Positions 34,492 to 43,841 of a stretch of 64,000 bases of DNA are shown in pieces. Made by a program: the position numbers and the translations under genes. This DNA comes from CAWDVK01 sp963805715 (GTDB lineage Bacteria; Actinomycetota; Actinomycetes; Streptosporangiales; Streptosporangiaceae): the NCBI GenBank assembly GCA_963805715.1, contig CAWDVK010000002.1, positions 62,001 through 126,000 on the forward strand, in the 5' to 3' direction. Numbering within the stretch: the first letter of the stretch is position 1; the number at the start of each line of letters is the position of its first letter. The notes beneath the pieces are model-generated. The model was not told the DNA's origin. It worked only from the letters and a program-made list of their open reading frames with translations, and did no database searches.

Positions 34492-34582
34492 CGGGCAGCG
34501 ACCGCCGTCGCGCGGCGGCCAGCTCCCGCGCGCTGAGCTGCGCCAGCGCGCCCTGGCTCCGGATCGCCGTCCGTGGGACAAT

Positions 34583-34939
34583 GTGACCGTGGGCGATGAC
34601 AGGGACACCGAGCTCGCCGACACGCTGGCCGAGGTCGGGCGCAGAGTCGGGCAGGCCGTGACCGATGCGCTGGAGCGCATCCGGTCGGCCTCCGACGCGC
34701 TCGCGGACGTGGCGAACCGTCCCGAGGTCCGGGCGGTGATCGAGCGCGCTGAGAAGATCATGCGGCGCCGGCCCTGCCTGTGCTTCTGCGCCAGGGCTCA
34801 TCCGGCCGACAGCGGCATCTGCGAGGTGCTCGACGCGGTGATCACCGGCCAGTACAGCTCCGACTGGCTCGGCGACATCGACGTGCCGCTGTGCGCTCCG
34901 TGCGCGGCAGCGCGCGCCGCGCACCACTTCGCCGCCTGA
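34583..34939 (+). CDS. Hypothetical protein with Cys cluster, 118 aa
   Basis: A small protein of unknown family. The N-terminal 55 residues are helical and acidic (TELADTLAEVGRRVGQAV, then DALERIRSASDALADVAN). The second half holds CLCFCARAHPADSGIC and LCAPCAAAR, six cysteines that could bind zinc. Translation starts at GTG 34583, or at GTG 34589, which lies 6 nt after GACAAT and would be leaderless. It lies 28 bp before the oxygenase gene on the same strand and may be cotranscribed with it. Confidence 0.6.
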   Translation: MTVGDDRDTELADTLAEVGRRVGQAVTDALERIRSASDALADVANRPEVRAVIERAEKIMRRRPCLCFCARAHPADSGICEVLDAVITGQYSSDWLGDIDVPLCAPCAAARAAHHFAA

Positions 34940-34967
34940 CCCGCCCGGCAGTAACAGGAGTCCCGTC

Positions 34968-35933
34968 ATGCCATCGTCAGTTCCCGTGATCGACCTCGCG
35001 CCGTGGCTCAGCGGAGACGAGACGGCCCGGGCCGGCGTCGCCGCTCAGGTGGACGCGGCGCTGCAGAGCGTGGGCTTCTTCCTGATCACCGGCCACGGCG
35101 TGCCGGACGAGCTGCGGGCGAAGGTGCGCGCCGCGGCGCGGGCGTTCTTCGCGCTGCCGCGCGAGGTGAAGCAGCGCTACGCGGTCACGGTAGGCGGCCG
35201 GGGCTGGCTGCCCCCCGGCGTCGAGGCGAACGGCTACGCCGAGGGCACCCATACCCCGCCGGACCTGAAGGAGTCCTTCGCGGTCGGCGCCGACCAGCCG
35301 ACCGGCGACCCGGAGGTCGACGGGTACTGGTTCCAGCCCAACGCCTACCCGGCCGAGGTGCCGGAGCTGGAGCCTGCCGTCGTCGCCTACCTGGCCCGGA
35401 TGCGCGAGCTCGCGGACGAGCTGCTGGTGCTGTGCGCGGCGGCACTGGGCCTGGAAGCCGACTTCTTCACCCGGCACACCGGTCATGCCACGCACACGAT
35501 GAACATCAACTGGTACCCGCCCATGAGGCTGGCCGGCCAGCCGGAGCCCGGCCAGTACCGGATCGGCCCGCACACCGACTTCGGCACCGTCACCATCCTC
35601 GACCGCGAGCCGGGCCGGGGCGGCCTGCAGGTGTGGAGCGAGCAGGACGGCTGGCAGGGCGCGCCCTACGAGCCCGGCGCCTTCACCATCAACACCGGTG
35701 ACCTGCTCGCCCGCTGGAGCGGCAGCCGGTGGAAGTCCAACCGGCACCGCGTGCTTCCGCCGCAGGCCGAGGCGCCGGATGAGGACCTCGTCTCGCTGGT
35801 CTACTTCTACGAGGCCGACCACGACGCGGTGATCGAGTCGCTGCAGCCGCCGATCGGCCGGCCGAACGACTACGCGCCGGTCGTATCGGCGCAGTTCCTG
35901 AAGAAGCTCCTGGACGCGATCACGGTCGGCTAG
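34968..35933 (+). CDS. Isopenicillin N synthase-like 2OG-Fe(II) oxygenase
   Basis: A 321-residue non-haem iron oxygenase. The DIOX_N part starts VPVIDLAPWLSG and includes GFFLITGHGVPDEL. The jelly-roll core carries the iron ligands His202 and Asp204 (GPHTDFGTVTIL) and His260 (SNRHRVLPP). NINWYPP is also typical of the family. It oxidises a small molecule with 2-oxoglutarate; the substrate is not predictable, and it need not be an antibiotic enzyme. AGGAG precedes the ATG. Stop to stop with the GT39 gene. Confidence 0.9.
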   Translation: MPSSVPVIDLAPWLSGDETARAGVAAQVDAALQSVGFFLITGHGVPDELRAKVRAAARAFFALPREVKQRYAVTVGGRGWLPPGVEANGYAEGTHTPPDLKESFAVGADQPTGDPEVDGYWFQPNAYPAEVPELEPAVVAYLARMRELADELLVLCAAALGLEADFFTRHTGHATHTMNINWYPPMRLAGQPEPGQYRIGPHTDFGTVTILDREPGRGGLQVWSEQDGWQGAPYEPGAFTINTGDLLARWSGSRWKSNRHRVLPPQAEAPDEDLVSLVYFYEADHDAVIESLQPPIGRPNDYAPVVSAQFLKKLLDAITVG

Positions 35934-35936
35934 CGG

Positions 35937-37517
35937 TCAGCTATAATTCCGCAGCCGCGGCCACATCTGGCCCCACGGGTGGCGCGGCCCGGTGCACACG
36001 TAGACGTGGCCGCCCCATTCCTGGTTGCGGATGCCGTAGGGATTCGACAGCGTGGCCGCCGCCCGCACGCTGGTGAAGAACTGCCGGAGGTAGGCGGCGT
36101 AGCCGGTGACATCGATGGGCCCGGGCGCGACGGCCACGACGGTGCTGGCCCGCGGGTTACCCGGCCCCCACCACCACTCGCTGTTCTGCTGGCTCACCGC
36201 GGTCGGCAGCCCGGTCCCCCGGCCCAGCTCGTTGATCGCCCCGGCCTCGCCGTAATCGGCGGTGAAGATGACGGCGCCGGCGCGCTGCCGCGGCGGCAGC
36301 GACCTCCAGACCGTGCCGACGGTGCGGACGAGCTGCGGCCAGCCGATGCTCTCGCCCGGGGTCTGGTTCGTCTTGTAGGTCCAGCCGATGTCGGCGGGCG
36401 GCAGCACCGGCAGCACGACCGGCAGCGTCACCGCGGTGGTCAGGCCGGCGGCCAGCAGCAGGTTGCGGAGCCGGCCGCGGCGGGCCGCCAGCCACCCGTC
36501 GATGGCGACGGCGCCCGCGGCGAGCAGGTACACGTACGCGGCGCCCAGGTAGTAGGTCTTGGCGCCGGTGGTGAGCGCGAAGACCACGAACAGCAGCCCG
36601 TAGGCCCAGGCCATGGCCCGCCACAGCGGCAGGCCTGACCGCCACAGGAAAAGCAGCCCGGCCACCCAGACCCAGGCCAGGGCCAGCGTGACCATGCCGA
36701 GCTGGCCGAAGATCCAGGTGACGATGCTGGCCGCGCCGCCGTTCTCCTGGTTCAGCGCGTGCGTCATGGCGATCGTCGCCCAGTGGTGCTGGGCCTGCCA
36801 CCACAGATCGGGGACCTCGAAGGCCACCGCGATCACGGCGCCGGCCAGGAACCAGCGGTTCAGCACCATCCGGCGGCCGCCGGACAGCAGGGCGCCGATG
36901 ACCAGCGCGATGGCGAAGAAGCTCGCGCTGTGGTCGTCGGCCACCCCGAGGCCCGCGACCAGGCCTCCGGCCAGCCACCAGCGGCAGTCGCCGGTCCGCC
37001 CGATCCGGGCGACGATCAGCGCCAGGGCCGCCCAGGCCAGCAGCTCGTAGGCCGTCGTGTTGGCGATATGAGCGGCCCCCAGCAGGACCGGCATCGTGGC
37101 CGTGCCGATCGCGGCCAGCAGCTGAGCGCGCCGTCCGCCGCCGAACTCGCGGGCGGTCAGCCCGCCGACGACGACCGTGCCGAATGCCGCGAGCCCGGGC
37201 CACAGCCGCAGCCCCGGCATGGACACGCCGAACAGCTTCAGCGACACCCACGCCATCAGCGGCGCGAACGCCGGCTGGTCCACGTAACTGGCCTGCAGGT
37301 GCCGGGCGGCGTCCAGGAAGTACATCTCGTCCCGGTCAAACCCGTACCGCGCCGACAGCGCCATCAGCACGGCGAAGACGATGCCGCCGACGGCGAGGAC
37401 CCAGCGGTTGAACGGGCTGGCGTCCGCCAGCGCGGCGGCGCTGCCCGTGGCTGTCCCGGACGCCCGCCCGGTCAGCTGCCTGGCCGGGCGATCCTGTGAT
37501 CTCGCCTTGAGCTTCAT
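35937..37517 (-). CDS. GT39 (ArnT/PMT-like) membrane glycosyltransferase
   Basis: A 526-residue polytopic enzyme with about 11 transmembrane helices. The first extracytoplasmic loop has the GT39 signature FDRDEMYFLDAARHLQ, with the Asp-Glu pair, and YVDQPAFAPLMA. LLGAAHIANTTAYELL and TTGAKTYYLGAAYVYLLA are further family segments. The C-terminal extracytoplasmic domain includes IFTADYGEAGAINELG and ends with MWPRLRNYS. It would transfer a sugar from a polyprenyl-phosphate donor to a protein or lipid at the outer face. ATG 37517 is chosen without a clear ribosome site. A broken paralogue lies at 47715-48221. Confidence 0.87.
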   Translation of the reverse strand: MKLKARSQDRPARQLTGRASGTATGSAAALADASPFNRWVLAVGGIVFAVLMALSARYGFDRDEMYFLDAARHLQASYVDQPAFAPLMAWVSLKLFGVSMPGLRLWPGLAAFGTVVVGGLTAREFGGGRRAQLLAAIGTATMPVLLGAAHIANTTAYELLAWAALALIVARIGRTGDCRWWLAGGLVAGLGVADDHSASFFAIALVIGALLSGGRRMVLNRWFLAGAVIAVAFEVPDLWWQAQHHWATIAMTHALNQENGGAASIVTWIFGQLGMVTLALAWVWVAGLLFLWRSGLPLWRAMAWAYGLLFVVFALTTGAKTYYLGAAYVYLLAAGAVAIDGWLAARRGRLRNLLLAAGLTTAVTLPVVLPVLPPADIGWTYKTNQTPGESIGWPQLVRTVGTVWRSLPPRQRAGAVIFTADYGEAGAINELGRGTGLPTAVSQQNSEWWWGPGNPRASTVVAVAPGPIDVTGYAAYLRQFFTSVRAAATLSNPYGIRNQEWGGHVYVCTGPRHPWGQMWPRLRNYS

Positions 37518-37695
37518 GACGCCAGGATGGCCCGCCGGGCAGCCGGCGCGCATCGGCCGCTGTGCTGGTTTCCGCGGCCATCCGGGCGCCGTGCTCGCTG
37601 CCTGGCCCGCACCGGAATTCCCCCGCAGGTCGGGGACGGCAGATCCGCCGCGGGGAGGATGGCCCGGGCCGCTGGCCGGCCTTTACGATCGGGTG

Positions 37696-38927
37696 GTGAA
37701 GAGGCTTGCCGCCTGGGCTGTCGCGCTCCCGCCGCAGATGCAGGATCTCGCGCTCGCGCTGGCGCTGGCCGCCTACAACATCGGCTCGCTGATCCCGGAG
37801 GCCGGCCAGCTGCCCCGGCCGTACGTGGCGCTCGCGCTCGTCGTGCTGCAGGCCCTGCCGCTGACCTGGCGGCGGCGCTGGCCGGTCGCTGTCTTCCTGG
37901 CCGTCGGCATTCCCCGCTCGATCTACGATCAGCTGGGCTTCGCCTTCGCGCCGCTGCCGCTCGCCTCGGCGATCTCCTACTACACGGTGATGGACCGCAG
38001 CTCGACCAGGGTTCGCTGGGCGATCAGCGCGCTGCTGCTGGCCGGCATCATCAGGTCGCAGCTGCTGCCGGGCCACACCGAGCCCTACGACTTGTTCGTC
38101 GTGCTGCTGGAGTTCGCCGTCGCCGGGATGGCCGGCATACTCAGCCGCACCCGCCGGTCCTACCTGCAGGAAGTCGAGGCGCGAGCCGAGCAGGCCGAGG
38201 CGGGGCGGGACCGGCAGGTGGCGCTGGCGGCCGAGCAGGAGCGGACCAGGATCGCCAGGGAACTGCACGACGTGGTGGCGCATCATGTCAGCCTGATGGC
38301 GGTCCAGTCCGAGGCTGCCGCTGCCCTGCTGCCCGGCCTGGCCGAGGCGGGCAAGTCGGTGCAGATCATCGGCGAGACCGCGCGCGAGGCGCTGACGGAG
38401 CTGCGCCGGCTGCTCGGCGTGCTGCGCGGCCCGGCCGACCTGGCCGGCCTGGCCGAGAGCCGGGCCAGCACGTCACCGTCCCCGTCGATCAGCGAGCTGG
38501 ACGAGGTGCTCACGCAGGTACGCCGGGCCGGGATCGCCGTGGACCTGCGGGTGGAGGGCAGCCCCGGCAAGCTGGCCCCCGGCGTGGGCCTGACCGCCTA
38601 CCGGATCGTGCAGGAGGCGCTGACCAACACGGTCAGGCACTCCGGCGCGGGCGAGGCCGCGGTGACCGTCCGCTACGAGCCCGGTTACGTCACGGTCTCG
38701 GTGACCGACTCCGGCCATGGGCCGGCCGCCGCGGCGGACGGCCAGACGGCGGCGCTGGCCGCGGCTGACCCGGCAGCCGGGCGGAACGGCAGCCGGGCGC
38801 CGGCGGCCCGGGCGGGTTCGGGCTGGCCGGCATCGCCGAGCGGGTCGCCTCCTGCGGCGGCAGCCTGACCGTCGGCCCCGGTCAGGCGGGCGGGTTCGCG
38901 GTCACGGCCAGGCTGCCGGCGCCATGA
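37696..38927 (+). pseudogene. NarL-type sensor histidine kinase, frameshift in the ATPase domain
   Basis: About 410 residues when corrected. The N-terminal 140 residues hold four to six transmembrane helices. A coiled segment (EVEARAEQAEAGRDRQVALA) precedes HisKA_3 with His191 in ARELHDVVAHHVSLM. The HATPase domain has EALTNTVRHSGAGEA. After about 38760 the frame slips: the current reading ends at 38868, while one base of correction gives GFGLAGIAERVASCGG and a stop at 38927, overlapping the regulator start by 4 bp. Expression looks leaderless (TACGAT 6 nt before GTG 37696). As written the last ATP-binding G box is lost. Confidence 0.8.
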
Positions 38928-39616
38928 CGGACGCGGGCCCGATCCGGGTGCTCGTCGCTGATGACCAGGAGCTGGTCAGGACCGGATTCTGCGTGATCCT
39001 CGAGGCAGCGGAGGGGATCACCGTGGTGGCCGAGGCAGCCAACGGGGCGCAGGCCGTCCGGGCCGCCGCCGACCACCATCCCGACGTGATCCTGATGGAC
39101 GTGCGGATGCCGGAAATGGACGGCCTGGAGGCCACCAGGCAGATCACCGGCGGTAACCGGGCCGCCGGCTCGAAGGTGGTCATGCTGACCACCTTCGACT
39201 TCGACGACTACGTGTACGAGGCGCTGCGGGCCGGGGCCAGCGGATTCCTGCTGAAGGACGCGCCCCGGCACGACCTGATCGCGGCGGTCAGGACCGTCGC
39301 CGCGGGCAACGCCCTGCTCGCGCCGTCAGTGACCATGCGGCTGATCGACGCGTTCGCCCGGCAGCCGGCCCAGACGCTGCCAGCGCCATCCCGGCTGGCT
39401 TCGCTGACCGGCCGGGAGCGCGACATCCTGCTGCGGCTGGCCCGCGGGCTGACGAACGCGGAGATTGCCGCCGACCTGGTGGTCAGCGAGGCGACCGTGA
39501 AGTCGCACGTCGGCAACCTGCTGGCCAAGCTCGGGCTGCGGGACCGGGTGCAGGCCGCGATCCTGGCCTACGAGACCGGCATCGTGCGGCCCGGCGAGCC
39601 GGACGCGCTCAGCTAG
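38924..39616 (+). CDS. NarL/LuxR-family response regulator
   Basis: A 230-residue response regulator. The receiver domain has VLVADDQELVRTGF, phospho-acceptor Asp59 in LMDVRMPEMDG, Thr in MLTTFDFDDYV and Lys in FLLKDAP. The C-terminal LuxR-type helix-turn-helix reads LTGRERDILLRLARGLTNAE and SEATVKSHVGNLLAKLGLRD. Its ATG overlaps the corrected stop of the kinase. No adjacent target operon is obvious. Confidence 0.94.
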   Translation: MTDAGPIRVLVADDQELVRTGFCVILEAAEGITVVAEAANGAQAVRAAADHHPDVILMDVRMPEMDGLEATRQITGGNRAAGSKVVMLTTFDFDDYVYEALRAGASGFLLKDAPRHDLIAAVRTVAAGNALLAPSVTMRLIDAFARQPAQTLPAPSRLASLTGRERDILLRLARGLTNAEIAADLVVSEATVKSHVGNLLAKLGLRDRVQAAILAYETGIVRPGEPDALS

Positions 39617-39766
39617 CCGCGGCGGACCCGGCGCCATCTGCCATTGCCCGGTATTGTGCCGGGAGGGCCAGCGCGGCGGTCACCGAAATAGCGCTTCCGC
39701 CGCTCGTGATGGACCCGGCTGCGTAGAGTTCCGGCATACGTAGTCCACGCTCACGGGGGAATCAGG

Positions 39767-40435
39767 ATGGGCGCCAGGAAAATGAGGTTCTCGCGTCGGC
39801 GCTTTATTCTCGGCGCGGGCGTGACGACCGCGGCGGCGACAGGAATCATGCAATCTGGCCGGTCAGCGGCGGTGGCGGCCGCTGCCGCCCCGGTGGCCCC
39901 GGTCCAGGACGGGAGGGTCAATTCGGCCATGTATGACCAGGCCCAGCCGGGCAGTGCTCATTTTCAGGCAGATGGCGGCATCAGCGACGCTTATCTGGTC
40001 AATCAGCTGGCCGGCAATGGGCAGTCGATTGGCAACCTCGCCTTTATCACGTCCCTTTCCGGCGGGAACCTCAAGCTGCTCGGCCGCGGCGGCGCCGGCA
40101 CGTTCGTGAAGCTCAACTACCTGGACGGCGGCGGGAACGAGCGCACCGGCGTGGCCGTGGCCACCGGGACGGATAACCCGATCATCTCGATTGCCCCCGA
40201 TGCCGGCGGCGGCGCCTCGCTCGATCTGGAGAACAACGACCTGACCGGCGTGCAGACGGTCGTGCCATCGCCTGACAACAAGGACCAGCTGAGCCTTGAC
40301 GGGCTGCTGGCGCTCACGCCCCAGGCCGAGCCGGCGGTACCGGCCAGCGGCGGCGTGCTGTATGTCGACGCCGCGGACGGCGGGCTGAAGTTCAAGGGCA
40401 GTTCCGGCACGGTCACCGTCATCGCGCCTGCGTAA
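39767..40435 (+). CDS. Tat-exported protein of unknown function
   Basis: A 222-residue protein with a twin-arginine signal (FSRRRFILGAGVTTAAA, cleavage after about residue 43). The mature part is Gly/Asn/Asp-rich and beta-like (GNLAFITSLSGGNLKLLGRG). It ends in GGVLYVDAADGGLKFKGSSG followed by TVTVIAPA, a tail I know from many uncharacterised actinobacterial proteins and phage-tail-like products. Start ATG 39767 follows a GGGGGA stretch; ATG 39782 is an alternative with AGGA. Export folded across the membrane is likely; role unknown. Confidence 0.75.
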   Translation: MGARKMRFSRRRFILGAGVTTAAATGIMQSGRSAAVAAAAAPVAPVQDGRVNSAMYDQAQPGSAHFQADGGISDAYLVNQLAGNGQSIGNLAFITSLSGGNLKLLGRGGAGTFVKLNYLDGGGNERTGVAVATGTDNPIISIAPDAGGGASLDLENNDLTGVQTVVPSPDNKDQLSLDGLLALTPQAEPAVPASGGVLYVDAADGGLKFKGSSGTVTVIAPA

Positions 40436-40536
40436 TCCGGCAGCCGGCGTGCCGATGCGCACCCTGGCCGCCGCCGGCGGACGAGCTGGATCGGTGCGCA
40501 CGGGCCGGGCGACAGCTGGCTGACTACCCTGACTGG

Positions 40537-41542
40537 ATGGAGCCAGGGCGAGAGGGACCGCCGCGCACAGGCCAGGCCGGGCCCGGGCACGCGCCGCCAC
40601 GCGTCGGCCCGCCTTCGGCCCCGGCTCTAGCGGTGACGGCTGCCGGGCCTGCGGACGGTGAGCCGGCCGACGCGGATCAGGGCGAGGCCGTGCTGGCCAC
40701 GGCGCTCGCCGCCTACCAGGCTGCGCTGGGCGACCGGCTGGCCGCCGGCTACGCGCTGGGCAGTCTCGCGCACGGCGGCTTCAGCCCGCTGGTCAGCGAC
40801 GTGGACCTGGCGCTCATCCTGCGAGATCCGCTCCGGCCGTCTGACCGGCTGACCATCCGCAGGGTGGCTCGCTCGGTGCGGGCCGGAGGCCCGGATCTGC
40901 CCGAGCGGCTGTCGGTGTTCTGGGGAACGCCGTCGACCTTGCGGTGCCAGGCCCGAGGCGGCCGGTTCCCGCCGCTGGACCGGCTGGACCTGCTGGAGCA
41001 TGGCCGCCTGCTGGCCGGCCGGGATGCCCGCCCTGGCCTGGCCCGGCCGGGGCGGGCAGAGCTGCTCGCCGGCGGCGCCGAGTTCGCTCTCGGCACCCTG
41101 GGCGGGGACCTGGGAGTGGCCGGGCGGCTCAGCGGCTGGGCCCGGCATGACCCGCATGGCCACGGTGCCCTGGAGGAGATCCGCAGCCCGGCACTGCTGG
41201 TCTCCCGCGGGCCACGGCGGCTGACCAAGATCGTGCTGTTCCCGGTCCGTTTCCTGTTCACCGCGGCCACCGGCCAGGTGGGCACCAACGCCGCCGCGGC
41301 CGAGCACTACCTGGCGGGAGCGCGGCCGCCGGGCGCCGAGCTGGTGACCGCGGCCCTGGGCTGGCGGCGCGAGCCGCCGGCCGACGATGTGGCGGCGGCT
41401 GCCCTCCTGGACCGGGAAGCTCATCCCGCTCTACTTGCGCTACATCGACGACCACGTCGCGCGCCTGCTCGCGATCGGCCAGGGCGCGCTGGCCAGCCGC
41501 TTCCGCCGGTGGCGGAAGCGGCTGCTGTCGGCGCCCGGCTAG
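40537..41542 (+). pseudogene. Nucleotidyltransferase-domain protein, single-base insertion near the end
   Basis: About 335 residues when corrected. A Pro/Ala-rich tail of 45 residues precedes a polymerase-beta-like nucleotidyltransferase domain: AGYALGSLAHGGFSPLVSDV, DLALILRD has the GS...DxD pattern needed for metal binding. A helical region follows. At about 41402-41406 one extra C shifts the frame. Removing it gives ASWTGKLIPLYLRYIDDHVA and ends at TAG 41542, overlapping the GH15 stop. Uncorrected, the frame runs on antisense through the GH15 gene to 42735, which is not believable. TACCCT lies 6 nt before ATG 40537 (leaderless). Confidence 0.75.
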
Positions 41543-43389
41543 ACCCGGGCCTGTCCGCCGGCGGCTGCCTGGCGGCGGTCGGCCTCGGAAATGGCCCAGG
41601 CCGCGTTGATGAGCCCGATGTGGCTGAAGGCCTGCGGGAAGTTGCCGAGCAGCTCGCCGGTAGCGGGGTCGACCTCCTCGGCCAGCAGGCCGACATCGTT
41701 GAGGTAGCTGATGGCGCGCTCGAATATCTCCCGGGCCCGGCCGGGCTGGTCGGCCAGGGCCAGGGCGTGGGCCAGCCAGAAGGTGCACAAGACGAAGGTG
41801 CCTTCCTGGCCCTCCAGGCCGTCGACCCCGCCGGCCGTGTCATAGCGGTACACCAGGCCGCGCTCATCGGTGAGGCGGCCGGCAATGGCGTCGATGGTGG
41901 CCAGCATGCGCGGGTCGGACGCGGGCAGGAAGCCGACGATGGGCATCATCAGGTTGGACGCATCCAGCGCCTCCGAGCCGAAGTACTGGGTGAAGGCGCC
42001 GGCCTTCTCACTCCAGCCATGGCTGAGCACGGTCGCGTGAATGTCGTCCCTGGTCCGCTTCCAGCTCTCCACGTGATCCTCGGCGCCGAGCTTCCCGGCC
42101 AGCGAGATGGCCCGGTCGAGCGCAACCCAGCACATGACCTTCGAGTACAGGAAGTCCTGCTCGGTGCCGCGGATCTCCCAGATGCCCTGGTCCTTGTCCG
42201 TCCAGTGGCGGGCCGCGGCGTCAGCGACGGCGACCAGGAAGTCCCTGGTGGCCGGATCCAGCTCGCCGATCTGGTCCCGCAGCCGCGCCACCGCGGCCAG
42301 CAGCTCGCCGTAGACGTCGACCTGCCGCTGGGTCCAGGCTTCGTTGCCGACGCGCACCGGGGCGCTCTCCCGCCATCCGGCCAGGTGCGCCAGCACCCGC
42401 TCGGACAGGTCCCGCTCCCCGCCCACCCCGAACATGATCTGCAGGTCGGTGCCGCGGTGCAGGGACGTGGCCGCCGCCGTGCTCAGGTACCCGAAGAATT
42501 TCTCCGCCTCATCGGGGCAGGCCGCCACCCACAGGGCATCCATGGTGAAGCTGGCATCCCGGACCCAGGAGTAGCGGTAATCCCAGTTGCGGCTGCCGCC
42601 GGGAGTCTCCGGCAGGGAGGTGGTGGGCGCCGCGATGATGGCCCCGGTCGGATAGTAGGTGAGGGCCTGCAGCACCCGGCCGCTGTGGTGCACGAGCTCG
42701 TGCCACGGCCCCTCGTAGCTCTGGTGCAGGTCTGACCATGACCGCCAGGCCGCCAGCGTGTCGGCCAGCCGCCGGGCCAGCTCGTCCTGGTCCCAGATCC
42801 GCGGCAGCCGGCCGCCTGGCTGGCCGTAGTGCAGCGCGAAGCTGACTTGCTCGCCGGCCGTGACGCTGAACCGGCCGGCTGCGGTGCCGCCGCTGACCTG
42901 AAGGTCGACTGGTGCGGACAGCATCGTGATGTCCGCGCCGCCGCGCCCGTCGATGCCGCCGCCGACCTGCCGCAGCAGCGGCCAGATCAGCCCGTACTCC
43001 GTCCGCGGCACGTACTCCAGTGCCAGCTCCACCCGGCCGGTCACGCCGCTGACCTGCCGGAGCAGCAGGCCCGGCGCGCCGCCGCCCAGGTCGTGGCCGC
43101 GCTCGCCGGCGCCGAGCGCGAGAGCATCGACGACGGTGACCGAGCCCGTGCCGGTGCTGAAGGTGGTCTCCAGCACCATGGTCTTGTCCAGGTAGCGGCG
43201 AGTGGCCTGGAAGTCCCCGGCCGGGCGGATGGACCAGTGCCCGGCCTGGTCGTCCAGCAGCCGCCCGAACACCGACGGGCTGTCGAATCTCGGGAAGCAC
43301 AGCCACTCCACCGATCCCTCCCGGTTCACCAGCGCGGCCGAGTGGCAGTCGGACAGCAGCGCGTGATCAGCGATCGGCGTGAAGCTCAT
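41539..43389 (-). CDS. GH15-family glucoamylase/trehalase-like hydrolase
   Basis: A 616-residue cytoplasmic GH15 enzyme. The N-terminal beta domain starts IADHALLSDCHSAALVNREG and WLCFPRFDSPSVFGRLLDD. The (alpha/alpha)6 barrel includes TTSLPETPGGSRNWDYRYSW and VRDASFTMDALW (substrate-binding loop), KVMCWVALDRAISLA, and EGTFVLCTFWLAHAL. Family members cleave alpha-1,4 glucans or trehalose in the cytoplasm; actinobacterial homologues of this size include trehalases. GAGGGAG lies 9 nt before the ATG. It overlaps the end of the nucleotidyltransferase gene by 4 bp on the other strand. Confidence 0.92.
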   Translation of the reverse strand: MSFTPIADHALLSDCHSAALVNREGSVEWLCFPRFDSPSVFGRLLDDQAGHWSIRPAGDFQATRRYLDKTMVLETTFSTGTGSVTVVDALALGAGERGHDLGGGAPGLLLRQVSGVTGRVELALEYVPRTEYGLIWPLLRQVGGGIDGRGGADITMLSAPVDLQVSGGTAAGRFSVTAGEQVSFALHYGQPGGRLPRIWDQDELARRLADTLAAWRSWSDLHQSYEGPWHELVHHSGRVLQALTYYPTGAIIAAPTTSLPETPGGSRNWDYRYSWVRDASFTMDALWVAACPDEAEKFFGYLSTAAATSLHRGTDLQIMFGVGGERDLSERVLAHLAGWRESAPVRVGNEAWTQRQVDVYGELLAAVARLRDQIGELDPATRDFLVAVADAAARHWTDKDQGIWEIRGTEQDFLYSKVMCWVALDRAISLAGKLGAEDHVESWKRTRDDIHATVLSHGWSEKAGAFTQYFGSEALDASNLMMPIVGFLPASDPRMLATIDAIAGRLTDERGLVYRYDTAGGVDGLEGQEGTFVLCTFWLAHALALADQPGRAREIFERAISYLNDVGLLAEEVDPATGELLGNFPQAFSHIGLINAAWAISEADRRQAAAGGQARV

Positions 43390-43419
43390 GATCGTTCTCC
43401 CTCGTTGCGGACAGCTTCG

Positions 43420-43671
43420 CTAGGCGGGCTGCCGGCGGCTTGACCAGCGATCAACGGCCCACGGCGCGACCGCGAGCAGCAGCCAGCAGTACTTGGCCGC
43501 GCTGGTATTCACCCAGGCGACGCCGATGGACAGACCGATGACCAGCATGGTCGCGACCGCGCGGGCCCGCTCGGCCCGGACCCCGGCCGCCCCGCCTCCC
43601 CGGACCAGGCGCTGCACGCTCGGCAGCTCGTCGCGGCTGTCTTCGCTGCGGGCGCTGGAATCGGCGGACAT
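43420..43671 (-). CDS. Small membrane protein, possibly a TMEM175-type fragment
   Basis: 83 residues: a polar N-terminus (SEDSRDELPSVQRLVRG) and two close hydrophobic segments (AVATMLVIGLSIGVAWVN, then AAKYCWLLLAVAPWAVDRW). The second half resembles the C-terminal helices of actinobacterial TMEM175/DUF1211 potassium-channel-like proteins, which normally have six helices and 200 residues. If so, the first four helices were deleted in frame. It lies upstream of the GH15 gene (30 bp) on the same strand and could be its operon partner. Confidence 0.5.
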   Translation of the reverse strand: MSADSSARSEDSRDELPSVQRLVRGGGAAGVRAERARAVATMLVIGLSIGVAWVNTSAAKYCWLLLAVAPWAVDRWSSRRQPA

Positions 43672-43841
43672 TACCGTCCAGCGTCCCAGATCACCCAGGG
43701 CTGGCTGCCGACCTAGGGCAGGACTCGCCGGTGCAGGCCAGCTGCCCGGCAGCGGGGTCCCGGCCCGGCACGCCGGCGCTGCGCCAGTGGCTGGCGCTGA
43801 ACCAGCGGTTATGGCCCGGCCCTCCGCTAACGGTCCGGCGC

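Noticed and set aside
36157..37251. 364-codon minus-strand frame overlapping the GT39 gene
   Set aside because: Same strand, other frame; Arg-rich composition typical of a shifted reading of the GT39 gene.
41543..42735. Continuation of the nucleotidyltransferase frame to 732 codons
   Set aside because: This part is antisense to the clear GH15 gene. The true C-terminus is recovered by removing one base and ends at 41542.
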